Shown piece after piece: positions 13,161 to 15,086 of a stretch of 15,086 nt of DNA. Source of the stretch: UBA5951 sp009936885. GTDB taxonomy: Bacteria; Pseudomonadota; Alphaproteobacteria; Puniceispirillales; Puniceispirillaceae. Each line of letters starts with the position of its first letter. Within the stretch, counting starts at the first letter, position 1. The DNA lies in contig CALKVA010000030.1 of the NCBI GenBank assembly GCA_937996625.1, forward strand, positions 1-15,086, read 5' to 3'. The position numbers and the translations under genes were made by a program. Under the pieces are notes generated by a model, which did not search any database, was not told where the DNA came from, and worked only from the letters and a program-made list of their open reading frames with translations.

Positions 13161-13402
13161 AATCGTGTTTGTCGTAACCCACCCGGGGGTCAAAAGACGA
13201 CAGGAGTCACACTTTGTCTGGTTAACAATAGAGGTAACAATATGTGCCTTATTGACAAACCTTAATAACTGTAGATACTTAGGGCATCGCTTGTTTACGA
13301 CATGATGATGGTGCTTCTAGGGTGTATCTAACTCTCTCTGCCAGCACCATTCTCCCCATGATTATCATATGTAAACTATTGTAATACAAGCGTTTTTGAT
13401 TT
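13161..13402. other. Integrase upstream region
   Basis: No gene. It contains an octamer-rich motif GTTAACAATA-NN-GGTAACAATA at 13221-13242, which recurs at 13418-13439 over the integrase start, a seven-codon ORF (MCLIDKP, ATG 13242) behind GAGG, and the second 23-bp direct repeat. Confidence 0.4.
13334..13356. repeat. 23-bp direct repeat, copy 2 (candidate attachment site)
   Basis: Identical to 5959-5981 and in the same orientation, lying 70 bases upstream of the integrase start, the usual place for an element's attachment site. The resemblance to a tRNA 3' end with CCA is noted, but no intact tRNA is attached to either copy. Confidence 0.55.
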
Positions 13403-13459
13403 GAATCAACTGTGCGAGTTAACAATATGGGTAACAATAATAACCCCTCATATGTGTTC
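13403..13459 (+). repeat. 57-bp inverted repeat, left copy (integrase leader and first codons)
   Basis: A perfect reverse-complement match to 15030-15086. It begins GAATCAACTGTGCGAG, spans the TAACAATA motifs and the integrase ATG at 13427, and ends after 11 codons. Outside it the sequences differ at once on the interior side. Confidence 0.9.
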
Positions 13460-14575
13460 CTCAAAGGAACTACATTCTACTTCAATCGCCACGTCCCAAA
13501 AGACGTCAGAGAGTATTACAAGTCTAATCGTATAATTCTGTGTCTGAAAACGAGCAGAAGAGAAAAAGCCATTCGAATGGCAAAGTCGATTGCTCAGAGA
13601 CTTGAGGACTATTGGTTATCTCTCAGATTGAGTAACATGGATATCCCAGCAATTCATCTTTTGAAATCTAGTTCTTCTAGAAATATTCAAGGTCAAAATG
13701 ACAGTTTATCGGATGCGCTAGAACTTTACTTGAAACTCAAGGGAGTAGGTAAAAACGATACCTTTATCAGAGGAGCAAAGAGAAACATCCTGTCGGTTAT
13801 AGATGTCTTGGGAGATAGACGTTTGGGCGAGTATTCTTCATCAGATGCTGCCGCTTTTCGAGACTTTCTGCTCAAAAAGGGGCTAACTACTAACTCGGTC
13901 AAAAGGAACTTTGCAACCATTAGGTCAATAGTAAATCTGTGTATTCAAGAACACGGATTAGACTGTAAGAACGCTTTCTCAAGGTTATACCTACCTAATT
14001 TAAACGATAGTAAAAAGCGAATGCCCATACCTATCGAGCATATAAAGCAAATTCAGAGGCTGTGTATGTCAATGGATGATGACATCAGGTGGTTGGTCGC
14101 TTTATTGAGTGATACTGGTTTAAGGTTATCTGAAGCTGCAGGGTTGCATCTTAACGACATCAACCTCACCAAGAACCCTCATATCATTGTTACCCCTCAT
14201 CCTTGGAGAGGACTTAAAACCAAAGATAGTGAAAGACAAATACCGTTAGTGGGTACTGCACTTTGGGCAGTCAAAAGGATTAAGGCTAATTCAAATAGCA
14301 ACTTCGCCTTTCCTCGCTACACCACTTCAACAAAAACTAATGCTAACTCAGCTTCAGCAGCTATCAATAAATGGCTTCAATCAAAAGTACCTGAAGGGTG
14401 TGTTATTCACTCTTTTAGACATTCCTTTAGAGATAGATTGCGAGAAGTACTGTGCCCTAACGAACTGATAGACCAGTTGGGTGGTTGGTCTACCGCTGGA
14501 GTAGGAACGAAATACGGTAAAGGTTATCCCCTAGAGATTAGTGGCGAATGGATGAGTAAAATTACGCTTCACTAA
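13427..14575 (+). CDS. Tyrosine recombinase (integrase)
   Basis: Site-specific recombinase of 382 aa from ATG 13427. The N-terminal region (about 8-70, YVFLKGTTFYFNRHVPKDVR) matches the DUF6538-type domain of phage-like integrases, followed by a SAM-like core-binding domain (about 88-190) and the catalytic domain. Active-site residues are present: Arg233 in DTGLRLSE, Lys266 in KTKDSER, His328/Arg331 in HSFRHSFRD, Trp354 and nucleophile Tyr363 in TKYGKG. It appears intact. GTG 13412 in frame would add five residues; no strong ribosome-binding site precedes either start. It reads away from the candidate attachment repeat at 13334, so its element may extend to the right, beyond the window. Confidence 0.93.
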   Translation: MGNNNNPSYVFLKGTTFYFNRHVPKDVREYYKSNRIILCLKTSRREKAIRMAKSIAQRLEDYWLSLRLSNMDIPAIHLLKSSSSRNIQGQNDSLSDALELYLKLKGVGKNDTFIRGAKRNILSVIDVLGDRRLGEYSSSDAAAFRDFLLKKGLTTNSVKRNFATIRSIVNLCIQEHGLDCKNAFSRLYLPNLNDSKKRMPIPIEHIKQIQRLCMSMDDDIRWLVALLSDTGLRLSEAAGLHLNDINLTKNPHIIVTPHPWRGLKTKDSERQIPLVGTALWAVKRIKANSNSNFAFPRYTTSTKTNANSASAAINKWLQSKVPEGCVIHSFRHSFRDRLREVLCPNELIDQLGGWSTAGVGTKYGKGYPLEISGEWMSKITLH

Positions 14576-14619
14576 TTCAAAGTATAAACAGACAACCTCA
14601 CACCGTATTTTTAAAGATG

Positions 14620-14991
14620 CTATTCAGCCTTTTTTACTGGAATTACATAGCTAGCAGGATATTCTCTGTGTTTGTCGGTGATGGCATCTGTAATACCAAA
14701 ATCTATGAAAACTGCACTAGCAACAATCTTGCCGCCCATGGTGCTTGGGATGGAAGCTGTTGCTTCTCTTCCGTCTTCAGTCTTACACCTCAAGACCAAC
14801 GCATCATCACTTCTTCTTATCATAGGAGAACTTGGTATTTGAGCATCCAAAGCCATTCTTTTGTTGCTAATTGAACACGTTCCTGAACTACCATCACTAA
14901 AGGAAAGAGCAACAGGGACATAAGCATCATTTGTTATAGAGGCGCACCCAAAAAGGAATAAGGATGACAGTGTAATTAATAAAAAGCGCAT
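14620..14991 (-). CDS. Small lipoprotein, 123 aa
   Basis: Signal peptide with lipobox LFGC (Cys16), so the protein is lipidated and anchored in the membrane facing the periplasm. The mature part is about 108 aa with SFSDGSSGTCSISNKRM, a second cysteine pair candidate (ALVLRCKTEDG), a segment ASIPSTMGGKIVASAVFIDF that may lie close to the membrane, and a basic tail (DKHREYPASYVIPVKK). It resembles small uncharacterised lipoproteins of marine proteobacteria (from memory). Ribosome-binding site GGGAG precedes ATG 14991 by seven bases. Convergent with the integrase, 44 bases between stops. Confidence 0.8.
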   Translation of the reverse strand: MRFLLITLSSLFLFGCASITNDAYVPVALSFSDGSSGTCSISNKRMALDAQIPSSPMIRRSDDALVLRCKTEDGREATASIPSTMGGKIVASAVFIDFGITDAITDKHREYPASYVIPVKKAE

Positions 14992-15029
14992 GGGTTAACT
15001 CCCAATTTATGCAGTTTTTCTAAGTGAAA

Positions 15030-15086
15030 GAACACATATGAGGGGTTATTATTGTTACCCATATTGTTAACTCGCACAGTTGATTC
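15030..15086 (-). repeat. 57-bp inverted repeat, right copy, at the window end
   Basis: Reverse complement of 13403-13459 with no mismatch, running to the last base. Read on the minus strand it supplies the integrase-like leader and MGNNNNPSYVF, then diverges (FHLEKLH) into the region before the lipoprotein gene. The repeat may continue outside. Confidence 0.9.

Noticed and set aside
14617..14874. 85-aa plus-strand ORF opposite the lipoprotein
   Set aside because: The minus strand shows signal peptide, lipobox and ribosome-binding site; the plus frame is its shadow.

Overview
The window (about 15 kb, AT-rich) looks like uncultured, probably marine, proteobacterial DNA, most likely alphaproteobacterial. 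That assignment rests on protein style only: a Gfo/Idh/MocA oxidoreductase, a YciA-type thioesterase, a GST, a DUF4396 protein with a copper-type cytochrome c, and a tyrosine recombinase. No rRNA or tRNA gene is visible to confirm it. Both ends may be contig ends.

Left part (about 1-5.9 kb) is ordinary chromosome. It holds an NAD(P)-dependent oxidoreductase, a cyclase-like DUF2652 protein, a 48-aa membrane protein whose 5' leader carries telomere-like hexamers, a cyclic-nucleotide-binding pseudogene with two in-frame stops, a quinone-oxidoreductase/thioesterase operon and a GST.

From 5.96 kb the character changes. A 23-bp direct repeat that resembles a tRNA 3' end occurs at 5959 and again at 13334. 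Between the copies lie a 39-aa membrane protein, a perfect 50-bp palindrome, a divergent CDP-alcohol phosphotransferase/cytidylyltransferase pair, and then a patchwork of short repeated modules. The modules are A (8.65, 8.8, 10.84 and 12.93 kb), B (9.06 and 11.9 kb) and C (8.12 and 11.77 kb). C is the C-terminus of a decayed replication-type protein, once within a longer pseudogene and once as a loose fragment. Module A carries a small reading frame preceded by a Shine-Dalgarno sequence. Module B can fold into hairpins, one of which shows a compensatory base-pair change between copies. Cargo between the modules includes a CueR-controlled DUF4396-cytochrome c operon with a textbook 19-bp-spacer promoter, several tiny membrane proteins and a DUF3764-like protein.

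Right end: just past the second 23-bp repeat lies an intact tyrosine recombinase. A convergent lipoprotein gene follows, and then a perfect 57-bp inverted copy of the recombinase's own leader and first codons ends the window.

My reading is that 5.96-15.1 kb is a site where related small integrative elements inserted repeatedly, recombined through shared modules and decayed. They left copper-response and lipid-headgroup cargo beside one surviving integrase. The repeats are seen directly; the element model is inference.
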